A stretch of 64,000 bases of DNA, from NCBI RefSeq assembly GCF_021917145.1, contig NC_061083.1, forward strand, positions 1,257,951 through 1,321,950. The letters run 5' to 3'. This DNA comes from Hypomesus transpacificus. Taxonomy: Eukaryota; Chordata; Actinopteri; Osmeriformes; Osmeridae. The notes beneath the pieces are model-generated. The model was given only the letters and a program-made list of their open reading frames with translations. It did not search any database and was not told the origin of the DNA. The stretch's first letter is position 1, and every line of letters starts with the position of its first letter. Shown one piece after another: positions 55,783 through 64,000 of the stretch. The translations under genes and the position numbers were made by a program.

Positions 55783-56788
55783 TGTGTGTATGTGTGCTAA
55801 TTACTGGCTGGCAGATATGGAATTAGCCAGCTGATAATTAAACTTTCCAGATCAGGGGTGTGAATCATTATCTCCAATCAGTGGTAGAGTCTGGCATGAA
55901 TGGCCAAAGGTTTCAAACAGCGAGCTCCATATTACAGGATGCACCGTTTAGAGGCTAATATCATGCCAATATCATGGCCAAAATGTATGCATGTCAACAG
56001 ACACAAATCCATAACCAATGTTAATTGTCTACACCGGGGAAGCATGGCCACGGTTCGAAAAACCTTCGTCTCACAATAGATTCAAAAGAAAATAGGGCTG
56101 AAATACAGTCTGCTTATTGTAATACAGATTTAAATAAAATACAATAATCGGATGCTGAATCCATATATCGTCTATACACATCGGTTGGCATGATACAGAA
56201 AACGAGGGCTTTTTGTGTGTCTCCTGATTGGGACCGCTACAAAATGGCAAGCCTAGATTGCCGTTTTACATCACTCAAGTGTAATACATTTGCATGTCCA
56301 CGATGGATACAGATTTAAGATTGCTGGTCCTTGAATATTCCAGAGCTGTAGGAGTGTACTGACACAATTATTAACAACGACCGTGAACAACCTATCTACA
56401 CATGGTTCAGGAGTCTTGCGCAACAAGTTTGATTCTATTTCAGTGAGGGTTTGTGCGTGCCAGAACACGCACAAGAACCTGCCTATTATAAATTGTATTA
56501 CAAAATGTAACATCCCATGCTTAAATGACCTATAAATAATCAGACGGACACAATTAAAAAGACATCTCCTGATATGATAACTCAATCATCTTACGGTGTT
56601 GTGCCACTACTGACTACTGCGTCAATTTTGTGATCCTATCCCGAAAGATTTTACGCAGCTGTTGTGTCAAATGTTGAAGACTTACCGGGAATAGCCATGT
56701 TGGTGAGCGGAATATTGTGCATGGTCTCCGGTAAACTTGCCATCCAGTCCACAAACCGGAGGTCGTTTTTCCCGTGAGACGAAGCCAT
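44695..56788 (-). CDS. plcxd3: PI-PLC X domain-containing protein 3, complete
   Basis: Six minus-strand exons: 56686-56788 (start), 47882-48138, 47556-47729, 47032-47207, 45884-45985 and 44695-44851 (969 nt, 322 residues; human PLCXD3 is 321). The protein is one X-type phosphatidylinositol phospholipase C domain without the Y, PH or C2 parts of classical PLCs, probably cytosolic. The two histidines expected to drive cleavage are present: His37 ([16 protein letters not shown]) and His114 ([10 protein letters not shown]). Other landmarks: FRISTKP-type strand ([14 protein letters not shown]), [44 protein letters not shown], and the C-terminus [13 protein letters not shown]. It is favoured over PLCXD1 and PLCXD2 because these stretches follow human PLCXD3 closely and because C7 and oxct1 flank it. 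Intron 1 is 8.5 kb and transposon-rich. Confidence 0.95.
46340..46650. repeat. Repeat with a diverged partner at 60840
   Basis: CATCTAGAACTGCATG, GTGCATTTTAG, CACCTGAG/AATGCAAAGCCAGGTTC, GGAACATCTA and CAATATATTTCC occur in the same order here and at 60840-61050. It lies in plcxd3 intron 5-4. Probably an old mobile element. Confidence 0.55.
47225..47263. repeat. TA microsatellite in plcxd3 intron
   Basis: About 19 TA units starting 18 bases upstream (minus strand) of the exon 4 acceptor, so length variation could affect splicing of that exon. Confidence 0.8.
48139..49250. other. plcxd3 intron 1, left part
   Basis: No exon or clear transposon recognised. Confidence 0.4.
49253..50620 (+). mobile_element. 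Tc1/mariner-type transposon, decayed
   Basis: Starts with the terminal repeat ACCCCCAATTCCAGAAAAGT, the mate of the end seen at 58009. The coding part is recognisable: [20 protein letters not shown], a helix-turn-helix ([19 protein letters not shown], 49533), [15 protein letters not shown], then [20 protein letters not shown] (49918) and [13 protein letters not shown] (50168), where D is a catalytic residue of the DDE triad, and [14 protein letters not shown] (50275), where the expected ENIW glutamate is replaced by K. Stops and frameshifts are many. It sits in plcxd3 intron 1 and its 3' end is lost. Confidence 0.8.
50780..51080 (+). mobile_element. Tc1-like transposase C-terminal fragment
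   Basis: Reads [31 protein letters not shown] and [14 protein letters not shown]: the end of a Tc1-like transposase of the same family as 39490-39870, but in opposite orientation. Confidence 0.55.
51081..52430. other. plcxd3 intron 1, no feature recognised
   Basis: No exon; no element that I can name. Confidence 0.4.
52434..53540 (-). mobile_element. Tc1-like transposon, minus strand, interrupted
   Basis: 52640-52434 (minus) resembles the end of a Tc1 transposase ([32 protein letters not shown]). 52641-52739 and 53296-53540 continue the same element (a CAGCATGACTGACACAATA-like join, [13 protein letters not shown] shadow frame). It is cut at 52740 by a 548-bp insertion. Confidence 0.65.
52740..53287. 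mobile_element. 548-bp MITE nested in the Tc1-like element
   Basis: Ends are short inverted repeats (TAGCCTGGCT at the left, ACCAGGCTA at the right). The flanks GTGTTTTG (52732-52739) and GTGTATTG (53288-53295) look like an 8-bp target duplication with one change, as hAT transposition makes. A second copy lies inverted at 53914-54470. Confidence 0.65.
53545..54570. mobile_element. Composite repeat carrying the inverted MITE copy
   Basis: 53914-54470 is the second copy of the TAGCCTGG-ended MITE, in opposite orientation to 52740-53287 and about 90% similar by eye (matching runs include CAAGCGTTCTCCTTAGCCAA and GGAATGTTCTTGCTCCGGCT). It is surrounded by other repeat-like DNA including an exact 68-bp duplication. 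Confidence 0.6.
53648..53783. repeat. Exact 68-bp tandem duplication
   Basis: AGACCTACAACCAATCAGAG ... AACCCAAGCGCTCTT occurs twice back to back (53648-53715 and 53716-53783) with no visible difference. Confidence 0.9.
54571..55683. other. plcxd3 intron 1, right part
   Basis: 54690-54745 (CGTGCGTACGCAACTTTTAT ... GAGGCCCCAG) looks like a DNA-transposon end common in fish. The rest shows nothing I recognise. Confidence 0.4.
55684..55779. repeat. GA microsatellite, about 96 bp
   Basis: Nearly pure GA with two interruptions (ACAG near 55699, AAAG near 55737). Confidence 0.9.
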
Positions 56789-57794
56789 GCTGCGACGATG
56801 CTATATCCAATCGTTCCGGTCCTTGTGCGGGTGTTGAGTGCGCCTCCCTGTACTACGCTCGGTAACCTCGCCACACCGAACACTCTAAAAAGAAACCAGT
56901 GTGACCAAAAGACAGTCCACACCCCTTGGGCGCGTACACATGGATGGTTGCTAGCGAAGTTGACAGTCGATGAAGAGTTGAGCTATTCATTGAGAGCTGG
57001 GCTGTAGTAAAAAGACCGAGAGAACAGGATGGTTGACGTGCTTTAGTGCACAGAGAAAATGATCACTTACATTTTTACAAAGGAGAGATTTCCACTTACA
57101 TTTTCTACAAATGGTCATACATTTCTTACTGATGGAATTCTCGAATCCGAGTCCACACTTCTGGTCTTTCAAATTCAATAGGATTTAGGTTGGGATATCC
57201 TCATTCAATGAATTGAATACAGTACATAGCGGAAAGCGCATCTGATAGAGGGTCCATGTATGGTTTTACAACGCTGTCCTAATCCGTGGTGTTGACCTTG
57301 CCCATCTACATATTGAGTGTCGAGATCAGTCGAAAGAGACCAACAGAAAATACAGGGTCGACAGCCTACCCCTGACGGCTATGGAGGCATCTGGAGACTT
57401 CGACAACCATGTAGACACCAAGGTCAGAGATTGCATAGGTTTTAAAGGCTAATTTGTAATTAGAGATATACTGTGTTCCCTAAGATACCACAAGTCAATA
57501 TGTTTATATTAGAAGTGTATTATTATGTTTTTGCATTGCTGCTTGTCCCTGCTGCTGAAGTGTTCTGACCCATGAATGTGTGAAACCCCTCTGAAAACGA
57601 TGTTCAGAATATATTTGTACTTGGTGTGTAAATAAATGCAGACAACCAAACAATAAATATTTCATGGTAGCACACACTGATGTGTTTTATATAAAGACAC
57701 AAAAATAGTCAGCGAAAATTATTTTTTCAAAACGGGAGAACATGACTTCTTAACTCAAAATAGTCATCCAGGCTGTTCTTCATAAAAAAAAAAT
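56789..57794. other. plcxd3 upstream region and plcxd3-oxct1 spacer
   Basis: Should contain the plcxd3 promoter and 5' UTR. The first ~130 bases are more GC-rich than the surroundings. A plus-strand MEASGDFDNHVDTK followed by a GT donor near 57384 is too short to call. Confidence 0.4.
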
Positions 57795-58010
57795 GCCCTC
57801 CCTCATTTCTTCAAAAGTTGGGACGTTGTGTAACATTAAATACAAAATTCAAAATACTTTTGTGAGACAAGTTCCAAATTTAAAATGGTACATTTCCTAA
57901 GTTTATGTTTTTAATGGTCTATTGTGAATTACATTTGAGACAAGCAAATCATGCATTGTTTTTATTTACATTTTACACAGCGTCCCAACTTTTTGGAATT
58001 GGGGTTATTA
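57795..58010. mobile_element. Short deletion derivative (MITE) of the Tc1/mariner family at 49253
   Basis: TTCAAAAGTTGGGACGTTGT at the left and ACAGCGTCCCAACTTTTTGG ... AATTGGGGTTATTA at the right are inverted repeats of the same family as the left end at 49253. Confidence 0.65.
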
Positions 58011-58217
58011 CCTGCCAACATCAGTTTGACAAAATATAACTTTGAATCCCTTCTGCATCCTTACATACTACACGTTACAGTAATGTCATATTTCAGTTTA
58101 TGGACCCAGCTTCTCTCAGTAACGTTAGAATCGATTTGTTAATAAGTTAGTTCAAACGTGGTGTTTTTCAAGTCAACACTCCTTCTCGACAACAGCAACA
58201 ACAATTCCCACCAGTTT

Positions 58218-58471
58218 CTAGATCTGCTGCATCGACCTAAGGTGAGGAGACACCTGTTGGAAAGAGACAGGAAATAGAAAAGAACTAGTACTTACATATT
58301 CGTAGATTTAGAATGTGTGCATGTTTTTTTTTTTTTTTTTCTGTTTGTGTGTGTGTGTCTGGTGCTGACCTCAAACTCAGTGCCTGTGCAGGACTTGATG
58401 TCCTCAGGGGTAAGTCCCTCCCAGACCTCGACCAGTGTTAGACCTTTATCCTTGTCCACATTAAACACCGC
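58218..58471 (-). CDS. oxct1: 3-oxoacid CoA-transferase 1 (SCOT), last two exons
   Basis: Two minus-strand exons: 58370-58471 (34 codons, [18 protein letters not shown] then [16 protein letters not shown]) and 58218-58253 ([11 protein letters not shown] and TAG). Both borders are GT-AG and the phase is 0. This is the C-terminus of mitochondrial succinyl-CoA:3-ketoacid CoA transferase, which activates acetoacetate with CoA from succinyl-CoA so that ketone bodies can be burned. The VSPxL-x-x-MQQI ending is characteristic. The active-site glutamate and the rest of the protein are encoded further upstream, beyond the right edge or in exons I could not find between 58472 and 64000. It follows plcxd3 in the same orientation, as in mammals. 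Confidence 0.9.
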
Positions 58472-59281
58472 CTGGGAGAGGAAGTAGGAAAGATTAACTT
58501 TGAGTCTGAGTTAGCATCAATGCAGCATCACAGTACAGCCCCCTCGTCAAGCAAACACACACACACACACACGAGGAGAGTATATAATGCAAATGCTAGC
58601 CTGAGAACCAGACAAATCTGAAAGCTCATGTTTTATTTCCTCTGACAGATAGGTCTGGCCGCCATCGATTTGCATCCAACCAGAATCTGGTTGGGCCAAT
58701 CACAAACAAAAATGTTTAACCTTTGGAAATTGAAAATGAACTGAAAGGTTATAGACTAATACACATTTGCAAATTGGTTTGGCGATGCCAAGCTCTGCAA
58801 ATGAAAGTCTGTCATAAGAAAAAGGGGTGGTCAAATGAGAAGGCATAAGGTTTAGTTTCTTTGTGTCACTCTCTGATCAACGCTCAGCTATAGACTGAGC
58901 CTCACATTCTCATTCTCACAACTCTTCTCCCATATGCCTATTACTTTGCATAACTTTTGATAAAATAAAAAAAAAAACGTAGCAAAGGCTGTATTTTAGA
59001 TAGCGAAGCTCCCGAAAAAAATCTTTGAAAGACGGAGGTCTCCAGGCTCATTAGAAGGGCAAAGCAACAGTCAACAAGGACATATAGAGTTGTAAATGTC
59101 ACCCTGTATCTCTCCACTTTTCATTTTCATATTTACTTGCCTGTGTCAATCCTCGTCATGTTTAATTCCTTTAGAATGATCTTAATTCATTTCTATGTAT
59201 TTATATTGCTTCTATTTCTGTAAACTATAATTGCGTGGTGTGTAACTTCAAAAAGCCAAAGAATATATAAAATAGGACAAC
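58472..59281 (-). other. oxct1: oxct1 intron, left part
   Basis: Contains a CA run at 58556-58572 and no further exon that I can recognise. Confidence 0.4.
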
Positions 59282-59480
59282 TGTAATAAGAGTGATGGAT
59301 AAGGGGAGGGAGGTAGAGAAGCAGAGGGAAGAATACATAATAATAATAATGGAGATGCAGGGGAGAAGGGAGTGGAGACGTAAAAAGCAAGGAAAGAAAA
59401 GGGGAGAGATGAGTGGGAAGGGGGTGAGGTAAAGAACAGCAAGAGAAAATGCAACCGAAACAGAAAGAGAGAAATAGTAG
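59282..59480 (+). repeat. Purine-rich tract of about 200 bp
   Basis: The plus strand is dominated by G and A with only scattered pyrimidines, in no exact repeat unit. It lies in the oxct1 intron. Confidence 0.65.
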
Positions 59481-59939
59481 GTAATTAAGGCATTAAGTCA
59501 GCAAGTCCACAGCACCAGGTCATCTAATGGACTTTAATGACACTGCAAAATGTCATTCACTAGCCTACATTTGGTGAAGTTACCACCCCACATCATCGGC
59601 TTCATTGGTAGGATGTTATACAGTCTATCAAGAAATTATCGATTGCCTTTCAAACAATTTACAAAGGTAAAGTACATCCAGTGTAAAACTGGATGTAAGC
59701 ACTAAATGAAGGTTTGGACAAATTAAGGTTTTGAGTATTTAACAGAGCCATGTCATAATTTATCCAGCAATGCGACCAGTAAGAGTTCTCAGTTTACGTT
59801 TCATTGTAGGAGATGAAATGAAAAATGCATTCTTGTCCAGCTTCCCATCCCGACACTCCCATAACCTGAGAGCCAAAATAAAGTTCTATTTCCACAATCA
59901 TTTTGTGGAGAGTCCCCCATGCCTCCAACCTTTTGCACA

Positions 59940-60336
59940 GACCCCTTAGCCAAGGGCGTAACCATGGTTGAGACATTAGGGGGGGGTCCATATTAATACC
60001 CTTCCCCATAATTATTTGTTGTTGTTGAGTGCATTGTCTACAATTCTATATTTATATATGAAAATGTGCACATTTAGAACATAGTTTCGAGGACTACATT
60101 GACCATTTGAATTCACATCGAAAGGAATAGTGTCATTTCTCAGAGACAGTGACTGCCTGCATTGTGACCACGTCATTTTATCAGAAAAACAGCAACTCAT
60201 GCCTTTATGAGGCTACTTGTTTTATTTGCTTACACATTTAGATCGGTATCAAGTTACTTACCGTCTGAAAAAAACAGCGTATGCTTGGCTGCAGGTGCAG
60301 TTTTCTCCGCTTTTTAGGTAACCTCAAATCCTCCAT
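59940..60336 (-). mobile_element. Possible first exon and 5' flank of a transposase-like gene
   Basis: On the minus strand an ATG at 60336 opens MEDLRLPKKRRKLHLQPSIR-CFFQT, followed by a perfect GTAAGT donor at 60263. Basic KKRRK followed by a SIRCFF-type motif resembles the start of ZMYM/hAT-like fish proteins. The stretch at 59945-60010 (with a run of eight G) looks like a repeat end. No further exon is found, so the call is weak. Confidence 0.25.
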
Positions 60337-60839
60337 TACTCTCCAACAAGTTAACCAACATTACTTTATTTGAGCTCAACTGACTGACGAAAAAGTGTAA
60401 GGTAACCATGACAACGCAGAACGACGCAAGGTGGATTCAAACGAAATCACACAACTGTACACTTGTTTTTCTTAACAAACTGAAATAAATTGAAAATAAA
60501 TGAGACATAACAAGAGACCGATCCATTGACAGGGTTTATAAAAGGAGAATGTATATTTTACATATTTTCTGCTGTATATTGGTCTTGCTCTTTGCTCAAC
60601 CTCATCCAACTCTTTTGTGGTGAATTCTAACAATCTCTAATGTTATTGTCTAACGCTCTCAAAATTAAAATAATTACATTAAGTGAGTGGTTGGTGTCTG
60701 TAACCAATCATGTGCCAGACGGTACAACATGGTTGTGTGAAAAGAAGTGAGGAACTATACAGAGATGAAGACAACCAAAATTCACGAATAGATGGAAGTT
60801 CACCAATGTAGACAAAGAATTTATGAAGCAACCTGCCCT

Positions 60840-61060
60840 ACAATTGTTATACATCTAGAACCGCATGTGAGGATTTCATAGTGATACTCATGCATTTTAG
60901 CCTTGGGTCTCAGGAACACCTGAGAAATGCAAAGCCAGGTTCAAAGACCTTGGAATGAAGGCTGGAACATCTAATGCCTCATGTGTATGCACAATATATT
61001 TCCCACATTTTTGTAAAATTTCTGTCAAGATAAAACCCATGGTCATTGATGAGCTATTGC
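60840..61060. repeat. Diverged partner of the repeat at 46340
   Basis: Same ordered words as at 46340-46650, same orientation, 14.5 kb away in the oxct1 intron. Confidence 0.55.
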
Positions 61061-64000
61061 AATCAATGACCAATTAATACACATTTAATTGTGTATTAAA
61101 TCTTCAACTGATTAGATCTGTGTAGTTGATCTGCCTGAATAATGAATACACTTCAAATTAAATTATTTTATAAATAATGTCATGTTGCAAAGGCCCCTGA
61201 GAGCTTAATCTTTCCGGATGCACCGCAAAGTCCTCTGATGCATTCGTTGGGGGACGGACGAATATTCATTTTAAGATTGTCTTATTATGTTAATAAACAT
61301 TTTGACATAACTTGGCTACTTCTGATGACTTCTATACCCGTGCTGTGTCTGCAAAGTCCTTGTTTGTAAATGTAACCCTTCATCATGTTGCCCACAGCCT
61401 AACTCCTCTATAATATCCAAGTGGCATTCATTAAACAAGGAATATTGTGAAAAACAAAGGAAGCACTGGATTTTGATGATTGTATTGTAGTGCTGCCCGA
61501 TCGGGAAGGCATTTTGATGCACCCAACATGTAAACTTGGGACATTGACCTCATTGATTGAATATGTATTTTCTCAGAGGAGGACTATGTACAGTGTGTTG
61601 TGATGAGCCAGGTCTTAAGGAGTAATCACTGTCTTTATTAGCAACCCATTCAGAGCTTTGCTTTGGTAAGTTATGAATTTTGTAATACATGTGCTGAGCC
61701 AAGCATTGTATATCATAGACATGAGTGACGTAACCTCTCACTTCGCAAACAACTTGAACATTTACACAATGGACATCTAATTTAGATCAATTACATATTG
61801 CTCTATTAATAAATGTGCTTGATTGATTGGAATTGTGGTTTTGGAAAAATGGATTACGTTGTGTGAGAAATTGCTGAGAAAGAGGCCTTGAGGGAGCAGG
61901 AGCAGCACAACTCTAATGCGCCCCTCCTCCCATCACCTGCTCCCTACACTCGTAAAGAAAGTAGACATCTTACACATCTTTGCATACACACACACAGGTT
62001 ATTAGCAGTTACACCTTACAGTCAAACAGCAATGTAAAGTTCTGGGGCTGAATGACCCAAAGTTCCAGGTCCCCATTGAGAGGCTTGAATGTGTGTTTTT
62101 CGGAAGCCGAGTGGGTCTACCACTGCATCTGTTCTCATTTATTATTATCTTTTTAGAGCGAGGATTTTAATTATTGTGAGAGGGCTGAAATAACCCAGAC
62201 CTTTTCTGCCAGACAACGGTGTCTACAAGCAGACGGCAGGCCAGACAGTCTGAGTCTTCATGTTCTCCACTCTCCCTATTACTTTTTATGGGGCCAGATA
62301 GTTTAAAGTTTTCCCACAGGTCAGTGACAGGAGTAATTTGCCATTGAAACAATGAGATATTTGAAGGAATGAATTATCTTTGAAGAAGCTCTTTCAATGT
62401 AATTATGTTAAGGTAGACAGTTAAGTGGGGTTTGATTTGTTAGGGTCTAGCCATATCATTGCACCGACAAAATCAGTCAAGCACAGATAGGACACACACA
62501 GACACCACAAAAAGGACCAAACATTTCATATTTATGGCAGGTAAGTCAGCCACAAAATTGTGGGACATTGTACCAGGTAAACGTCTAAGAGTGAAAGAGC
62601 ACAAACAGTGACGGCAAAGCAGAGAAAGAAGAGGAAGATTTACAGGAGATTAGTGTTGTTGGTTGGGATGGACAGCAGAGGGATGAGAATATGAGTTATC
62701 ATTGAGGAAAGGTGAAGAAATCAGAATGAACGGTAGGTGGGAGGTAGTGGTAGGAGTATTAAAGTTGAGAGAAAGGACTGAACTCATTACGTTTTGCTGT
62801 CACACCCAATGCAGTACATTACTTCCTGGGGTACCTGAAAAGCACTCCCTTTTTTCTGCATGTTTTATATGAGATCTTATAGAAGTACTGTCTCATAAAA
62901 GGCTACAGCTACATCATTGTTTATGGTGTTGCACTTCCGGTATATGATACTGTTTTTGTTGTTCTGTACCATGCAATATTGAGATGTTATTGTTGCAGTG
63001 TAGTCAGTGAAGTGAGATGCCGTTGATGCACTGTAGTGGAAAAAACATCATACTGCTGTAATCATGAAGTTGAAATGATTATGGATTATATGATTGAAAA
63101 TGAACCTCTTAATCACCTTTTTACTTTTATATGCTATATTACTGAAAACCAGATGCAAAGCTGTTGACTGATTAGTATTACCACTAAAACGTAGAAGATA
63201 TAAAGGCCAAAATGTGGAAGTCCAGATAGATAGTTTGAGAGCAACAGAGAGAAGTGCGTGTTTAGGCCTCTCCCATGAAAGACTACAAGACAGATATTGA
63301 GAACTACAAGCGCCAAACATCAGGGGACAGATTTATGTCCTTAAACTCTGTATAACCTGTGCAGCTGGGCTGCAAGGCCTCACGTGGGCCCTGGAAGGAG
63401 AAAGTTAGGGAAAGTCCAGGCTATGTAAATTCTGTGACAATGGACCCACAGAGTGTGAAATGCGTATTTGACTCTGTGACCACATGGAATGTACCAATGG
63501 TAAAATATCAAAAATAATGAAGGAAAAATATAAAAGCAGATGTCCGGAGAAATATTGCAGTCAGACTCCGGGTCTACTCACGTTTGTTGGAATCAATCCG
63601 TTTTGTTGGATTCGAATAAACACTTTGCATCATACTTTGCTGCCGTTTCCGTGCTGTTTTACATTTTAGTATTGGTTAAAAACTTAGACTATTATTTCGA
63701 CGACAGCACCATGCACGGTAAAATACAGACTGTCCCTTGGCTCTAACCACAGAAATACTGTTAGAGCTTCTATGATTTTCCGCTGTACTTTCTATTCGTA
63801 CTTTTTGTCACCTTGAAGAAAGGTGAAGGGAAGGGAAGAGGTAGGAAATGCTATAACCTTTATAAATGGTGACAGAAATAATCTTGCTGAGAAATCATGT
63901 TGTGCAATAGCTCTCATAGAAAATAACAAGAAAAAAAAAAAAAAGAAAAACCATGTGGAAAAACAATTTTGTGGAAGGAGGGAGTGATCGAAAGAGGCAA
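61061..64000 (-). other. oxct1: oxct1 intron (probable), no exon recognised
   Basis: I searched both strands by eye for SCOT exons and found none. 63360-63680, with AATAAACACTTTGCATC near 63616, looks LTR-like. There is an A-rich run at 63930-63950. Confidence 0.35.

Noticed and set aside
55634..55834. 66-residue frame rich in Arg-Glu
   Set aside because: It is a translation of the GA microsatellite.
57384..57425. Plus-strand start exon MEASGDFDNHVDTK
   Set aside because: Only 14 codons, no partner exon and no known family; chance ATG plus GT cannot be excluded.
63484..63746. Small plus-strand frames of 61 and 68 residues
   Set aside because: They overlap each other out of frame and show no motif; the region looks LTR-like instead.

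Overview
The window is nuclear DNA of a teleost fish. Genes are split by GT-AG introns, every host gene found has a vertebrate counterpart, and well over half of the sequence is transposon-derived. A Tc1-like element carrying a nested tRNA-derived SINE near 5.5-6.4 kb looks like repeats abundant in salmonid and pike genomes, so a salmoniform or esociform fish is the best guess. That assignment rests on recalled repeat families, not on a search.

Layout. Positions 1-2370 hold the end of a LINE reverse transcriptase and a 356-bp foldback element. Positions 2377-11700 hold three tandem plus-strand genes for small secreted dermatopontin-family proteins. Copies 1 and 2 encode the same 174-residue protein. 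Copy 3 has a stop at codon 106 and is probably a pseudogene. The ~3.5-kb duplication has its breakpoints inside Tc1-like elements, with the signature of unequal crossing-over. Positions 12367-14370 are the 3' end of a decayed Ty3/gypsy element with another element nested in it.

Positions 14877-34996 (minus strand) are complement component C7. Sixteen coding exons with consistent splice phases were assembled, about 829 residues, ordered TSP1, LDLRA, MACPF, EGF-like, TSP1, two CCP modules, then the factor-I/MAC modules. Only the short signal-peptide exon was not found. Its 9.6-kb intron (20321-29919) is packed with a BED-finger hAT fragment, a broken gypsy element, LINE tails and a LINE inserted in another LINE. 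Its first identified intron (31107-34884) holds a 722-bp Harbinger-type element and an unusual inverted minisatellite.

Positions 35000-44690 are intergenic, with scattered LINE, gypsy and Tc1-like remains. Positions 44695-56788 (minus) are a complete six-exon plcxd3 gene, 322 residues, with both expected catalytic histidines. Positions 58218-58471 (minus) are the last two exons of oxct1 (succinyl-CoA:3-ketoacid CoA transferase); the rest of that gene lies beyond the right edge. C7, plcxd3 and oxct1 are also near each other on human chromosome 5p13, so this is an old conserved block, with C6 and MROH2B not seen between C7 and plcxd3. No CRISPR array, operon or other prokaryote-type system is present. 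The most informative structures are the transposon-mediated gene duplication, the nested transposons with target-site duplications, and several exact tandem or inverted repeats.
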